Positions 5,563-5,599 of a DNA stretch of 5,599 bases are shown piece after piece. The stretch is taken from contig CAYZBM010000100.1 of NCBI GenBank assembly GCA_964476705.1, positions 1 to 5,599 of the forward strand, in the 5' to 3' direction. The stretch is from CAYZBM01 sp964476705. GTDB lineage: Bacteria; Pseudomonadota; Alphaproteobacteria; Rickettsiales; UBA6187. Under the pieces are notes generated by a model, which ran no database searches, was not told the origin of the DNA, and saw only the letters and a program-made list of their open reading frames with translations. Each line of letters begins with the position of its first letter. Position 1 is the first letter of the stretch. Both the position numbers and the translations under genes were made by a program.

Positions 5563-5599
5563 AATTTTGTTTGACAAATTATATTGTGCATAGCTGAGT

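Noticed and set aside
5571..5599. TTGACA at 5571-5576 as a promoter past the small gene
   Set aside because: The -35 is perfect, but the hexamers at 16-18 bp spacing (such as CTGAGT) are poor -10 boxes and the window ends there.
5584..5599. TAGCTGAGT resembling the 5' D-arm region of a tRNA
   Set aside because: The preceding 7 bases would form an unusual acceptor strand, and the rest of any tRNA lies outside the window, so no claim can be made.

Overview
The window is AT-rich (roughly one third GC by eye) and tightly packed. Five complete genes and one cut gene lie on the minus strand, and one small gene lies on the plus strand at the right end. Protein families and the weak, AT-rich signals suggest a reduced-genome alphaproteobacterium, most likely a Rickettsiales-type intracellular bacterium. 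The reasons are the LemA plus paired TPM gene set, the start of an Rpn-type nuclease/transposase gene of a kind common in such endosymbionts, and a site matching the alphaproteobacterial CtrA consensus. This placement is inference; no rRNA or other marker gene is present.

Layout from right to left along the minus strand: guaB (IMP dehydrogenase, 4986 to 3520); a membrane-anchored M23 metallopeptidase (3417 to 2134); lemA (2054 to 1470); a secreted, tail-anchored TPM protein of the YgcG type (1466 to 768); and a second TPM protein with two membrane segments (774 to 151). The first 12 codons of an Rpn-family gene (37 to 1) run off the left edge. lemA and the two TPM genes are separated by 3 bp and by a 7-base overlap, so they form a tight envelope-protein operon, with a plausible promoter just upstream of lemA. 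The M23 gene and guaB are separated by about 100 bp of palindrome-rich AT sequence and may be independent units.

On the right, a 201-bp divergent intergenic region separates guaB from a 124-residue protein of unknown function (5188 to 5562, plus strand). This region holds a candidate guaB promoter that would leave almost no leader, a consensus TTGACA promoter for the small gene, a CtrA-like box between the two promoters, and a perfect 16-bp AT palindrome over the predicted start of the small gene's transcript.

Functionally, guaB supplies the GMP branch of purine synthesis. The M23, LemA and TPM proteins all point to the cell envelope: peptidoglycan hydrolysis and poorly understood membrane-associated roles. 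Nothing here is a clear new defence or mobile system. The most interesting items are the unrecognised small gene with its regulatory region, the dinucleotide repeat at the M23 start, and the second TPM gene's ribosome binding site embedded in the glycine-rich tail of the first.
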